This document shows positions 1 to 14,433 of a stretch of DNA of 64,000 bases, one piece after another. Numbering within the stretch: the first letter of the stretch is position 1; every line of letters begins with the position of its first letter. The position numbers and the translations under genes were made by a program. The notes beneath the pieces were generated by a model. It ran no database searches. It worked only from the letters and a program-made list of their open reading frames with translations, and was not told the origin of the DNA. Origin of the DNA: Ganoderma boninense (Eukaryota; Basidiomycota; Agaricomycetes; Polyporales; Polyporaceae); assembly GCA_002900995.3 (NCBI GenBank), contig CM035305.1:3518467-3582466 (forward strand). Direction: 5' to 3'.

Positions 1-196
1 AAGAATCCGGGGCGATGGGATTCGTGACACAACATGCATACATGCACAATAGTCCGACGAGTTAGAGAGCTGCAAGGGGGAGTGATTGAGGGTGACTGTG
101 AAGCAATTAGCACCATTCCACGCTCGGAATATTCGCCTGAGATTACGCGAAGAGCGTGAACAGGCACACTCCATTGTGCAGCAAATAAAAAACGCT

Positions 197-3119
197 CTAA
201 ACCCGACTCCGCTCCGCAGCGATCTCCTGCAGCTCCGCAAGCCGTGCCTTCATCTTGGGCCTGCAACGAACGGACAACGTTCCCGTGAGCTCGCTTCTTC
301 CTCTCCTTCACACTCGTCGGCTACAGGCAAATGGACTTACACCTCGAGCAGCTTCAGATCCAACGCCTCCTTCTCCTGCTGCAGCGCAAGTCGCTTCTCT
401 GCGTCCAGCTTTGTGCTATTACGGATCACCATTGTGAGCATCTCACCACAACGCCGTATGCGCAATAACAACTCACAAGACGTATCCACCCTGGCCGTCG
501 TACTGCAGGATCATAGAGTGGTACTTCCACAGCGACGGTCGGTGCGACACTGTGAGGAGCGTGATACCCAGCCGGGTCGCGTGCTCCATCATCATGCCTT
601 CCATGTCTGGAGGCACGAGCGACGTCGCCTCATCCAGGACGGCGTACTGCGAAAGTGAAGGTACGGCCGCTGTCAGTCCACGAACCCTGCCCGCATCTCT
701 ATCTTGGCGACACACCTTCGGCTTGTGGTAGAACAACCTTGCCCACGCAATCTTCTGCTGGTCCCCGCCGCTCAGCGCCTCGCGCCATTCCCTTGCCGCG
801 TCCCAGCCACCCTCACGCTCGACGATGTGCTCCATCTGCACGACCGCAAGGACCTCGAGCAGGTCTTCGTCCGTTACGCCTCCTGCACATGCATTATTCG
901 AGTCAGCTCCTCTTATTCACCTCTGTCCTATTGGGATCTGAGAGAGACGCACGAGCTTCCATGTCCTCCACGCCGTCCGGGTAGATGACCTGGTCCCGGA
1001 GCGTCCCGAGGGAGAGGTAGGGCCGCTGCGGGATGAGGATGAATTGGTCCGCGGGGGGCTTGCGTACGATGCCGCCGTACACCGGCCAGAGGCCACCCAA
1101 GATCCGGAACAGCGAGGACTTCCCGCACCCATTGGGCCCGACTATGAGCAAGTGTTGCTGTGACGCGTCCCACGCCTCGGTCAGCATCGGCCCACCTGCG
1201 ATGGAATGAAGATACGATTGCTTCGGCTCCGACTCACCCCCGGCTTGACGTAGAAACTGAGGCTTCTGACCAGGATGTCCCCGTTGGGCGTCACGATCGG
1301 GACGTTCTCGAACTCAATCTCTTCTGACTCGCGCACGACTCCGCGGCCCTTGAGGACTAGAAATTTCAGGCATGAGCGAAGGTGTCACGGTGCGGCGCAA
1401 TCAAGCGGTGACGAACGTTTGGCATTCTCCTCGATGCTCGCGCTGCTGACGAGAGCCTTCTCGAACTTGCTCTTGCGGACATCATCCATTGTCTCTAATA
1501 GAAGCGCGACACGCGTGGTATATCCCGCAAGCTCCGACAGGTCCTTGTACGAGTACATAACTCGTCCAACGGCATCTAAAGAAGCATAAGTCACATTAGG
1601 TAGCGGATAGGTAAGCCATTCGGGGCTCACCAGATGCAGCTAAAAGTAGTCGCCGATTCGTCACGAAGCCTTCGGTGCGGCCTCCCATATCGAGGGCAGC
1701 CGCACCCGGGAGCTTGAAGAACACTGGGATGGCACAGATGCATAACTACCCGATGATGCTGTTAGTGAGGTCACAACGTGCTCTAGAGATATTTTGCTTA
1801 CACCAAAGCTTCCCCACAGCCACTTGACAATGCCTTCCTCAACGCACCCGTGCCACCATCGTCTCCGCAACACACGGTTCTCATGCTTCACGAGCCCGGC
1901 ATACTCGCGCTCAACAAGCATCTTCTCGGTTTCCTCGCCGCCGAAGAAGGCAATCTCTTCAGCGAACTCAGCTAATCGTGAGTGTGTATGGCGGAGGTTC
2001 CCGGAGAGTTGTGCGGACGTGGCAGCATATTGACCGAAGGGAGGAGTGAGGGCTTTCACTGTAATGGAACGTAATGTCAACTAAAATGTCGACCAATGTA
2101 AATGCGGGCATGGTCTCACGAAGTGCGGCTGATGTTTGGATGAGCACGGTCAGAAGGACAAGGCCTTCAGCACCGACATTGCGGGAGAGTTGGTAGTTGT
2201 ATAGAATGACGTCAAGTACGGGTTTCGCGACGTTAGCGTAGATGGCGGCAAGGTGTGTCGAGAACCGTTGGATGTCGTGGGTCATCATCCTGCACAGGAC
2301 GTGAGCCATGGTTGTGTGCGTTTTCCTCTAAGGCTAGGACTCACTGGTCCGGGTTCTTTATACGGTCGTCGAGATTGGCCAGCTTGTAGAAGGTCTTGAG
2401 GTCTGTTGGGTCGCTCTCATCGCCGAAATATTGACCCATGACCTCGCGCGTTAATCTCGTACGATACGCCAAGGCAAGTTTGCTTTCTACGTAGCTGAGC
2501 CAGCTGTTTGTCCAGGTTGCAGGAACGGCGACAAGCAACCAGCGGAAGAGATTGAGGAGGAAGGGGACAAACTGCGCACGGACTAAGGAGGCAACGATTC
2601 TGGTTGTAGATGTCACGTTTGTAAACTCGTGCGACTTGTTTCGGTAGAAAAACAGATACATACTTTCCATCCAGTGCAGCAACATATAGTGAAATGACGG
2701 TACGAAAGATGAGCAAACTTGAGTGCATGAAGAGCAGCATTGCCTCCTTGGAACGTAAGCTGGGTATGACTATGCGCAATATGCGCGATAGTCTCTGATA
2801 GAAGAGGGCATCTACCTACACAACGAGACGTCGTTGGAACAGAGTAATCGGATGGAGGAAGGGATTGTTGGGGACTCACGGCGACCCTGGGTGACTTGCC
2901 GGCGCCATCACCATCCTTGCCCTTGCCCTTCCGTTTCGATGATGCGGATGAAGACGTAGAAGATGGACGTGCAGCGAGACTTCTGTATGTTGTGGAAATG
3001 ACATAGATCACAAAGCCTACTGTGAGGCCGCGTTGGATGAGGGGACGGTGCTTGGCGTAGGTAGTGACGAGCTGGGCGATGCGCTCTTTGGAAGGGCTGA
3101 GGGTGGACTGGACGGCCAT
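197..3119 (-). CDS. Peroxisomal ABC half-transporter (ABCD/PXA family)
   Basis: Half-size ABC transporter expected in the peroxisomal membrane, where ABCD proteins import long-chain fatty acyl-CoA for beta-oxidation. The N-terminus begins [16 protein letters not shown] and carries a hydrophobic segment (about residues 32-48). The membrane part includes the ABCD-typical [13 protein letters not shown] (near 2345-2400). The nucleotide-binding domain shows Walker [10 protein letters not shown] (near 1130), signature LSGGDQQK followed by ARLFYHKPK (near 730-770), Walker [10 protein letters not shown] (near 640) and the H-loop VSHRPSLW (near 545). Many short introns are visible; one with a CTGAC branch splits the signature from Walker B. 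Two small last exons encode a coiled C-terminal tail rich in Lys/Glu, ending ...[11 protein letters not shown] with a stop at 197-199. The D-loop region reads SLVPPDMEG, unlike the usual SAVSIDVEG. Family call is firm; whether it matches PXA1 or PXA2 is not decided. Confidence 0.88.
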
Positions 3120-3655
3120 CCCGAGGAGGGGCCTATGTTGGAAGGTGTGCGGATCCCTGGGCGGCCAGATTGAGTAGGAGAAGGGAGTGTGTGGAAGGAA
3201 GAGGACTGAGCTCTTGTGCGGGGACAGCTTCAGGCTTTGGCAGGCGTTTGCATGTGATAGATCGCGACGTGCGGGGTAGGCCTTCTGATCGAGATCGGCT
3301 TCAGCACGTCCTCTTCACTCCGGTCCGGCCCTTTCAAGTCCGTCCAATCCTCTGCTCTCACTGCGACCACCCTTTGCTGCCCACATCAACAATCGTCAGC
3401 GCACTGTCTACAACCAACTTGAAGGCCGACGCGGATGGCCGTTGTAGTAGCCTCGAGGTAAGTATGAACTCCTGCCACCGTTCTCCACGAACCTCGAGTG
3501 GCCCGTACCTGCTCGCTTCCATAGCTCTCCAAGCTTGTGAAGAGTATCCTCAGGAATAAAAATCCAACCCTCGTCCAAGTTAGCGGCGAACCTTCATCAT
3601 CTCGCCACATCCCACCAGTCTGCCGCCGGATCCCCACTCTCAACCGCCTGTCAAC
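3120..3655. other. Intergenic region, divergent promoters
   Basis: This 536-base gap separates the minus-strand ABC transporter from a possible plus-strand gene. Open frames on both strands here have no recognisable domain and look like chance frames in GC-rich DNA. It should hold the ABC transporter promoter, but no clear site was identified. Confidence 0.4.
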
Positions 3656-4494
3656 ATGTCTCCAATGCGCACCCGGGCCTACAGAAGGCGCCAGCAGGCT
3701 GAACGAGAGGCGCAGGCAGCGACGATGGCAGCAACCCGGGCCCCCACCACGGACACCTCTACCCCCACACCCCAAGACACCCGTCGAGCGGCTGTCCTCG
3801 GGATGCGTCTTCGCGATTTCTTCCACATCACCCGAGAGAATGGCCAGGAACAGATGATTCTGGTGGAGAATTCTCACGTTCGCGTCCTCGTACAACACCG
3901 CCCAAAGCCTTCATCGAAAGAACGCACTGCAAGCTCTTTGTGTATGGCAGATAGCGATCGGCTTGCCTTGGACGCCCCCACCTTCGACGCAGAGACCGCC
4001 TTGACATCCGATCTAGAAGATTGCGCTGGGCTTCATTCCCAACCAGGACCACAGCGTGTCGGAGTCGGGTGAGTCCTCTTGCATTCTGGAGTGATCTCCT
4101 CGGATTGAAACTCCTCTCTCCCAAGAGCCTTCACTGCTCCCTTACCACTCATTCATCGGAGGGTCTTGAAGAGGATACACTTGCCGGTCCACGAACAAGA
4201 ACCTTCTCTAGTATGCGCTGTGTTCAGATCCTTCCTGACGGTAACTCGAAGTGCAGGCTTGCGGTTCACAACGACCATCAATCTGACATGCTCGCGAGCG
4301 CGGAAACTCCACATTGCGCAGGGCTATCGAAGGCAACAATACCTGGTCGGCATGAACTACTCATGGTCGAATTACCAGCGCATTCTCCAGTCAACACTTG
4401 CCGTACAAAGCATGGCTGCTTCACCACTGGCTTCCTCGTGCTTTGTGGTCTTACGGTCCTAGTATTCCTTGCTCGCCCGGTCGGATCCGCCTAG
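3656..4494 (+). CDS. Hypothetical small protein, possible C-terminal membrane anchor
   Basis: Not recognised. The ATG lies in a good context (tcaacATGtctcc) and opens a frame of about 137 codons. The protein starts MSPMRTRAYRRRQQAEREAQ, strongly basic and rich in Ala/Thr, and contains LGMRLRDFFHITREN. A donor gtgagtcc at 4069 can be joined to an acceptor at 4127 in matching phase. That gives a second exon ending in a hydrophobic stretch, TGFLVLCGLTVLVFLA, just before the stop at 4494, which looks like a tail anchor. The splice is inferred only from consensus and phase, and no domain supports the product. It could equally be a chance frame. Confidence 0.3.
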
Positions 4495-4816
4495 GGATAC
4501 TCACTCTGGTTCCAAGTCTTATTCTCGATCATCTTTCTGGCCAGCCTCTTCCTCGCTTCTCTTCAACCAGGGACTACCAACCACCATGTCTTTCGCGATG
4601 CCTTGCTCGAGCACGATCCCCTTGCGCTGCTGTTGTCACTGTTTTAAGGTTCTCGGTTGTACTCCACTATGTGCGCAATCCCATATTTCCATTCAGTTCA
4701 TAATCCCGTATGGGAACATTACCAGTCTGCCGGAGAATGCGCACAATGGCATACACATTTGCGCTCCTCACCCATTTATTAAAGGCACGGTACGTAACCC
4801 ACTCAAACAGAGCCCA
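4495..4816. other. Intergenic region
   Basis: About 320 bases between the possible small gene and the decayed minus-strand gene. No gene or regulatory site that I can support. Confidence 0.3.
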
Positions 4817-6782
4817 TCAAATCGTCCGGTCGTCCTCCCCGACCCCACGGAGCTGCGAGACGGGTGCAGAGCAGCGCAACGTCAAGGGCGAAGCGCAGGT
4901 CGCCCGCGGCCACCCCGAAGCCGAGGTAGAGTAGGTTGGGCTCAATGACGATGCACGCGGCGCAGAGGGGGGCGAGCTCGAGAGGGAGGGGCGCATGTGG
5001 TGCGGGTAGTAGACCTCCGTGAGGTCCACGCTGGAATCGAGACATGGTCGGTGAAGAAGACGGCGCGCTCGGCAAGATTACTATTGCGGCATTCGAGCCG
5101 GACTTGTAAGTTAGTAGGGCCTAGCCAATGCCGTAGTCCGAGGACTCGTAGCTAAGTTTCGGGGGCAAATGAATTGGATAAGCATCTGATCGAGAGAGAT
5201 CCGGGAGGTCGACCTACATACACATACTTGCAGGTGGAGCAATTACGTGAACTAGAACGGGCTGCCGCTAGAGGTCATAGCGCTTGGTCGTGGTCGAGCC
5301 TGCGGACCACCGACGGTCCTTCAGGGTCCCGCCGCTCGCCGCGTGGTCGTTAACGTGTGGTTTTTCCCAAACCTTCATATGCGGCGATCAGAATGAGAGT
5401 TCTATAACCCACAGCGCTTCGCAGGCGCGTACCTGCGGCTGAAGCTCGTACGAGATGACCCGCACCCAGCCGTCCTTGCGGGTCGGGCCTGTGAATGACG
5501 CGTTCATTGAGGTCTGCTTGTCCGCCGGCACGCCACGATGCACGTCGCGGAAGCTTGTGTGCATGGCGGGGAGCGTATGAGCGTGCGGGTCGTGCCACCA
5601 CGCGTTGTCGAGGCGCACGGTGTAGATGTGCTCTCCAGGATGTACTTGCCGAACTTGTTGACGTCCCAAACTACGTTCGGTCGACGTGGGACGTACGTGC
5701 CCTTACGCGGTCTCGCCCACCTCCTGCGACGACTGCAGGACAAGAGGTTAAACTTTCGGTGTTCATATGAGCAGGTTGACGTCGTCGTAGTCAGAGTCGA
5801 AGGGGTAGTAGTGGATCGGGGGCCTGCGGTAGACACAAATTGGCCTACGGGGGTGCAGGAAAGGTGACCCCGATCTTGGACACTTCCTCGAAGTGAAGGT
5901 ACTTGAAGTACTTGGCGACCTTCTATGATTGGGGCAACCGGGCCGGGGTGGAAGAAAAAGTTCTAGCCGCTATTTTCCTGTAGACCAACACCATTCGACC
6001 CCATCGGTGGTAAGGAAAGTACGCATGTTGTATTAGCATTGAAGAGCCCACCACCAGTCCTGGGCCTGTACGTTCACAGGGTCATTCTTGACCGCGCCTC
6101 CGGGAATCTTTGGCCGCGTTGCGAGGTCGGAGGGCGTATAGATGGTGAAGTTCCAAGGGCTCGGCGCCCTCAATGCTGTAGTCCCAGTATGCGCCGGTGT
6201 GCTGGTCCCAACGGGCATATGGGTCCGCTCCAGCAGTCATTGCGTTATTGATACTGTTCGTGTCCCGGCGACTGGCCTTGAGCTTGGTGAAGGAGCACCC
6301 GGGAGGAGGCTCGGGAAGGCGAGGAAGGCGGAGAAATGGACCTTCAAGGGTAGCGTTCGACGTTGAATAATAGCAAGGAGAAGAAGCTTTTTATATCACT
6401 CACGGTCAGAAAGGTATTTCATATGGCTCGTACCCCAGGAGGTCAGCTGGACGCTCTCCCCATCTTGCGCGTCGGGTCGAGCCTTCGGTGAGTGCGACCA
6501 GGGACGGGAGAAGCATCCTCCAAATGGATGAAATATGAATGCCATATCGAAAATGGGCACGAGTGGCAGGTGGGTTTTTGCGAGCCATGAGGGTGTGGTG
6601 AAGAACGCGACTCCGAGGCCTGCTGTGCCGTGGGAGTCAACGATGGATTCGCCGCCTAGGTCGCTAATAAGGGACTCTACCTTGTCAGCTTCAACAAAGT
6701 AGACGTATCGCCAGTGCGCATGCCCTTGTACACGCATAAGTGCATTTCTACGAGGTTTGTCAAGGAGGCGTGCTGATGTCAT
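4817..6782 (-). pseudogene. Decayed multi-exon gene of unknown function
   Basis: Protein-like fragments occur in all three minus frames and can be ordered into one product, but no frame stays open. From the N-terminal side they include RYVYFVEADKVESLISDLGG and FDMAFIFHPFGG (6400-6720), ARWDQHTGAYWDYSIEGAEP then WNFTIYTPSDLATRP and QAQDWWWAL (6035-6230), YFKYLHFEEVSKIGVTF and HYYPFDSDYDDVNLL (5770-5910), NVVWDVNKFGKYILE then HIYTVRLDNAWWHDP (5560-5690), and DLTEVYYPHH (near 5000). Stops and single-base shifts interrupt it at several points. One expected intron donor reads ATATGA instead of GTATGA near 5768. I do not recognise the family. Because this sequence also has indels in healthy genes, part of the damage could be technical, but the density of breaks favours real decay. 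Confidence 0.5.
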
Positions 6783-7630
6783 GGCGAGTGCAATGGTTCA
6801 AAAACCTGAAGCGCCGGGTGGCAGCATTGTGGCGGTGCGGGTAAGGCAGTGCCCACGGGCTTTCGGACCGACCGGGCCAGCGGCTTTTGAGCGGGTCGTG
6901 GTCGCCGGTCGGACGACTGCAGAGACGACCCTCGAGTCCTCAATCCGATGCGAGCCTCTACTCTGTCCGCTGATCACAAATGCCTTGACAGGATCGCATG
7001 GCTCGTTAATGTACGCCAACATACAGCGCTCGACCACCAGAGATTACATATCAAAATCGTATAGATCAAGGACACATGGCGGCACAAAGCCGGCTCAATC
7101 TAGACATCGTGACGGTGTGAGTACGGTTTCTTAATCCTTATATGATACTATCTGGCTGACGTCCGAGAACTGACGAACCTCATGAGTTCATTAACGGGGC
7201 CCGTATATGGCCTAGCGCGATGGCATGCTCCCAGACGCTCATGTTATGAACCTCCAGCTGCAAACCCCGTCGCTTGTTGAGCGGAAAACGGCAACTACGT
7301 ACCTCCAACTTAACATTATGAACTCCCGCGCCGCGTGGTCGTTCATATCTCCCAAAGAAGAACTCCACAATGGATCCGGCACACTTTCTGTGAGTCCGAG
7401 AACAACTCCGTCTCCCACCCGTTGACTTGTGCGAGACCTGCGCCCCCCTTTTCAGCCTCCTCGCGGAGCCGTTGTGGGCCAATGCCTTAGCGTCTCCATT
7501 CATTGGGCCAGTCTGAGTTTATAACGCCGGCAGCGCTCAATTTCGCCAGTGCGTCTGTGTGCGAAGTCTTCCACCCCTGGTCTCGTGTCGATGGTTCTCT
7601 CATAACCGCGTGGCATTTATAGCCCGGGGG
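6783..7630. other. Intergenic region or remnants of the decayed gene
   Basis: About 850 bases with no supported gene. Minus-strand open frames at 6798-7037 and 7180-7503 could be further worn exons of the decayed gene, but I see no conserved motif. A short A/T-rich tract (catttatag, near 7614-7622) lies just upstream of the HET gene start and could be its TATA region. Confidence 0.3.
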
Positions 7631-9603
7631 ATGGCGCAATGGACGATCCCTCCTCCTGCTCTCGTCCACACTAGTCCACCCATGGGCCAAGCTTGTTGCA
7701 AGAGGAAGGCCATGGATGTCTCACCAACGTAAGCCCCCTGCTTCTCGCTTGTCTGCTTGCCGGTTGACCCAAGAGTCGGCCGTGCAGGTGCGGTCCTCGG
7801 GTGATCTGCGACGTCTTCGTTGGAACAATCGACACCGGTGAACGGACTTTTAGCATCTCCTCCGTCGCAACTCCCGGTCGCATTCGTCTCGTCGACTGCC
7901 AAGTGTTGAAGGACCAGGGATTCATCCGTGTCATTGAATTCTCCGAGTTCCCCACTGCTCCCTATGCCGCCATTTCCTACCCGTGGTGTGGGGTCAGCGT
8001 GGAGTCTACCTTCCCGCAACACGCTTTCTCCGTTCATGGTGCCGAGCACGCGGACCCTATCGGCGTCGACACGCTCCGTCATGCCTGTGCAGCAGCCTTG
8101 CATCGAGGGTGCCCGTACCTTTGGCTGGACAGGCTCTGCATCATGCAGGACAACCGCGGTGACAAGGACTGGCATATCCGGCAAATGCACAAGGTATACA
8201 GCTCCTGTCGTGTCTGCATCGTGCTTGCAGGAGGTATTCAACGGCTTACCCGCCTAGACGAGGAGACGTCGTGGATACACCGCGCATGGACATTGCAGGA
8301 AGCTCTCGCTCCCCTTCAAGTGATGGTTCTTCTCGCTTGGAGATTGGGTTCGGGCATGGCACAGAGCGGGGGAAAGTCGAAGCCAATCCACGAGGTTATT
8401 GCCGGGGAATCCGCTATCGCCCCTCTGCCCTTCGTTCTCGAGGCTTGTCTCACCGGTTCCATGTCCTTCACGCCGGCCACCGTGCCGTCAGGCACCGAGA
8501 AGACATTCTTTCTCGAGGCGTCCATATTCAACACGCCTTCCTCCAAGAATACTTTCAGCGACAAGCCGTTCTGGTACACGCAGCGCAGAGCGTGCATCAC
8601 GAGCGCTGTCGCCCTCAAAATCGCCATGGACGACGTCCTCTCCACCGACGACGACGGACAAAATTACGCCGTTTGGCAGTGCGCACTCCTCCGCACATGC
8701 TCCCGCCCGGTAGACACGGTCCTCAGTATCATGGGTCTATTCGGCGTCGACCTCGACCCCTCTCTCTTCGACAGGAACGACCGGCACGGCGCAACGATCG
8801 CCCTCGCCCAGGCGATCCTGCAGTCCGGCGGGAGCGCGAGCTGGCTCGGGGTCGGGTACCGCATTGCGCCCGACCGCTTCCTCTCCACCTTCCCCACCTT
8901 CCCCTCCCCTCGCCCCCGCGGGGCTGCGCTCGTACACGCGGGTCCAAGGGGCCGCGCCCAGGAGGTCTCGGACCTCGTCGACCCCGTCTACCCCATCGGC
9001 GCCGCGCTCGTCCCGCTGCCCCAAGGCACGATGGACCCCGCCGGCTACCTCACCTTCTCCGCAAAGGCGCTCCGGCTCCGTCTGACCAGGTCGCGGTCGG
9101 GCTCAAGGGGGCCGCGGCGCACCCTGACGGCTCTCGACGGCTCCGAGTGGGAGGTCCGCGACGAGTCGAATCCCGTTACGCCGCTCGAGGTCGAGGACGT
9201 CTACGCTGACGGCGCCGGACCGGGGGGCGCGAGCTCGAGATCACTGCCGTCCCCGCTCGCGTACGCGGCGCTCCTCGGCTGGTTCAGTCGATACAGCCCG
9301 GGGATGAGCGCGGCGCGCGACAGGGAGAACGTGCGGGTGATGCTGCTGGAGGAGCACGCGCCGGGAACGTTTCATCTCCGCTCGTTCTTCGCGCTCCACC
9401 AGAGCGAGAAGGCGTACGTTCTCGGGTGGGCCGAGCGCGAGTTCCGTGTCGGCGGGCCAGAAGTGCCAAGGCAGGCTTCTGCTGCTGGATCTGGGGCGGC
9501 GGCGGAGGAGAGAAGGGATTCAGAAGCCTCGGATAGAGAGGGTCTAGAACACTGGTCTCGGTACCCTTGGACGAGACCTGTCATGAACGGGAGAGTGGAT
9601 TGA
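7631..9603 (+). CDS. HET-domain (heterokaryon incompatibility) protein
   Basis: HET-domain proteins trigger non-self recognition and cell death after hyphal fusion in filamentous fungi; this one's own role is inferred from the family. The domain is clear: an opening YAAISYPWCG, then CPYLWLDRLCIMQDN, the KVYSSCRVCIVLAGG block and TSWIHRAWTLQEALAP. The C-terminal half carries a stretch I associate with basidiomycete HET proteins, RPVDTVLSIMGLFGVDLDP followed by GGSASWLGVGYRI. The long exon has no usable ATG. A 59-nt intron (7729-7787, GTAAGC...GTGCAG, branch-like TTGACC) joins it in phase to a short first exon with in-frame ATGs at 7631, 7682 and 7712; I took the most upstream. The product is about 640 residues. 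The C-terminal tail is Arg/Ser-rich and low in conservation signals. Confidence 0.85.
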
Positions 9604-9829
9604 TGCCCTCCAGACTCTACGATGATTTTTATGACGGTCAGACTATTCACGAGTGGTTTCAGGTTTCGATGACATTACGCTTGATGCCTCAGACAGTGTA
9701 GTAGATAGAATACAGGATGGGGATGTGGTATACAACAAGACATTGGTAGTAACGAAAGCATGAGAGACAAACAGCGAGATCATACCCCGAAAGCGAACCG
9801 TACAGAGAGCACACCCACTCATTGCACGT

Positions 9830-13213
<3,384 letters not shown>

Positions 13214-13247
13214 TGTGTGGGAGGTCGAGGAGGAGGTCGAGAACAAG

Positions 13248-13265
13248 ACGCGACACGCGACGCGT
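13248..13265. promoter_or_regulatory. Cluster of ACGCG elements (MCB/MBF-type) upstream of MCM3
   Basis: Three ACGCG cores occur within 18 bases: 13248-13252, 13255-13259 and the palindrome ACGCGT at 13260-13265. The MCM3 ATG is at 13213, so they lie 35-52 bases upstream. ACGCGT is the established binding site of the MBF (Mbp1/Swi6) G1/S regulator, and MCM genes are classic targets in yeasts. Use in this species is inferred. The sites may fall in the 5' UTR. Confidence 0.6.
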
Positions 13266-14007
13266 TCGACAACAGCAGCAATTAACGCCATCGTCCGCGA
13301 AACCGCCTGCCCTAAGCTCCTCATGTGACTTAGCTGATGTAATACAAGGCTTTCGGCTCCCGGGTAAGGTCAAGGACAGTAACGTAATTACGGCCGTGGG
13401 AGTCGGGGCCACACGCAGACCGACTCTCGTAAGGAGGCTCCCTCCACGCCCTCATGCAGACCACCCACTCTCTCATTTCCGCACTGAAGCTGAACGTCGC
13501 GGGGCAGTTCGACCTTACGACAGGCCCTGGAGCTTAACTTTGCATCCAAGAATACCAAGACGCTTACTTGTAGCCCACAGGAAAGCGGGTGTGGGGCTCC
13601 GCAGCCCCACCACGGATATGCGATCAGTCACTGGTCGCGATGACAATGATAATAGCGGCCGAAGGCGACTCGACACATTCCATCCTGGAGAGGGTTTTGA
13701 CTGCAGGCTCATGGTGTACAGTATGGTACAAGGCACGAATTAATGGACCAAAATAAATCAAGCAATAAACGAATGGACGCGACACGGAGCTGGAACAGCA
13801 AGTATCGAGCGGGACGTACACCAGCGTGTGCTGGGCGCAGGCTACAGAACCGACCAAGGAGGCTAAGGAGGGTGTTGCGAGCACTCTGCGCAGTCCAAGC
13901 TGAGGTGAGGGTGCGTTCAAGGGAAGATCTCAGGTGTGTGGAGGGACTCACCAGATAGAGCGTACCGCAGGAGATACTATGTGCGGGATGGGACCGTTAT
14001 GAAGTGG
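13266..14007. other. Intergenic region between MCM3 and the secreted peptide gene
   Basis: About 740 bases. It contains the upstream region of MCM3 and the 3' flank of the secreted peptide gene. No gene is supported; short frames here have no recognisable features. Confidence 0.4.
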
Positions 14008-14433
14008 TCACCAGTTGGCGCAGCTGCCGCCATTGGGTGCACAACCGCGCGCAGCCTGCGGAAGTCAGATGGAGATCCGGGAATGGCTCAAGCGAGGAGG
14101 ATACTCACCACTTGAGGTTCACGGACTTCAACAACAGCGCGGGGTGCGCGAGGTCCCTCACCACAACCAGCGGACCCGTTCGGACATGTGCGCTTCTTGT
14201 AATCAGGGGAGTTTCCGCCTCCGGGGTCACCGCGGTTTGCCTGTGGAGGGATGGGGGTGAGGAAACACGGTTTGGAGGGACGCAAGATAAGTGGGGCGTA
14301 CGAGAGCTAGGGAGTCGAGCTGGGGGAAGGAGTCAGCCACGGGAGACGTAGGAGAGAGGGGGATACGCACGGGGGCAGCGGAGACGAGGGCGGCCATGGC
14401 GGCGAGGGAGAGGAGGGAGATTGAGAGACGCAT
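14008..14433 (-). CDS. Small secreted cysteine-rich protein with Kex2 site
   Basis: Predicted 86-residue secreted protein in four exons: 14433-14371, 14319-14302, 14240-14109 and 14055-14008. The signal peptide is MRLSISLLSLAAMAALVSA, likely cut before Ala-Pro. Introns of 51, 61 and 53 nt have GT...AG ends. The first (branch GGCTGACT) and the third (branch ATCTGACT) have textbook branch sites, and all phases agree. The mature part carries a KKR dibasic site directly before T-C, and exactly four Cys at about 46, 53, 76 and 83. They form two matching loops, CPNGSAGC and CAPNGGSC, and the protein ends CANW. Such proteins are common as effectors, toxins or signalling peptides in fungi, but I recognise no family. 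Function unknown; the gene model rests on splice signals, phase and the signal peptide. Confidence 0.68.

Noticed and set aside
7600..8241. 213-codon minus-strand open frame opposite the HET gene
   Set aside because: It overlaps the well-supported HET domain exon on the other strand and has no domain of its own; a GC-rich antisense shadow.
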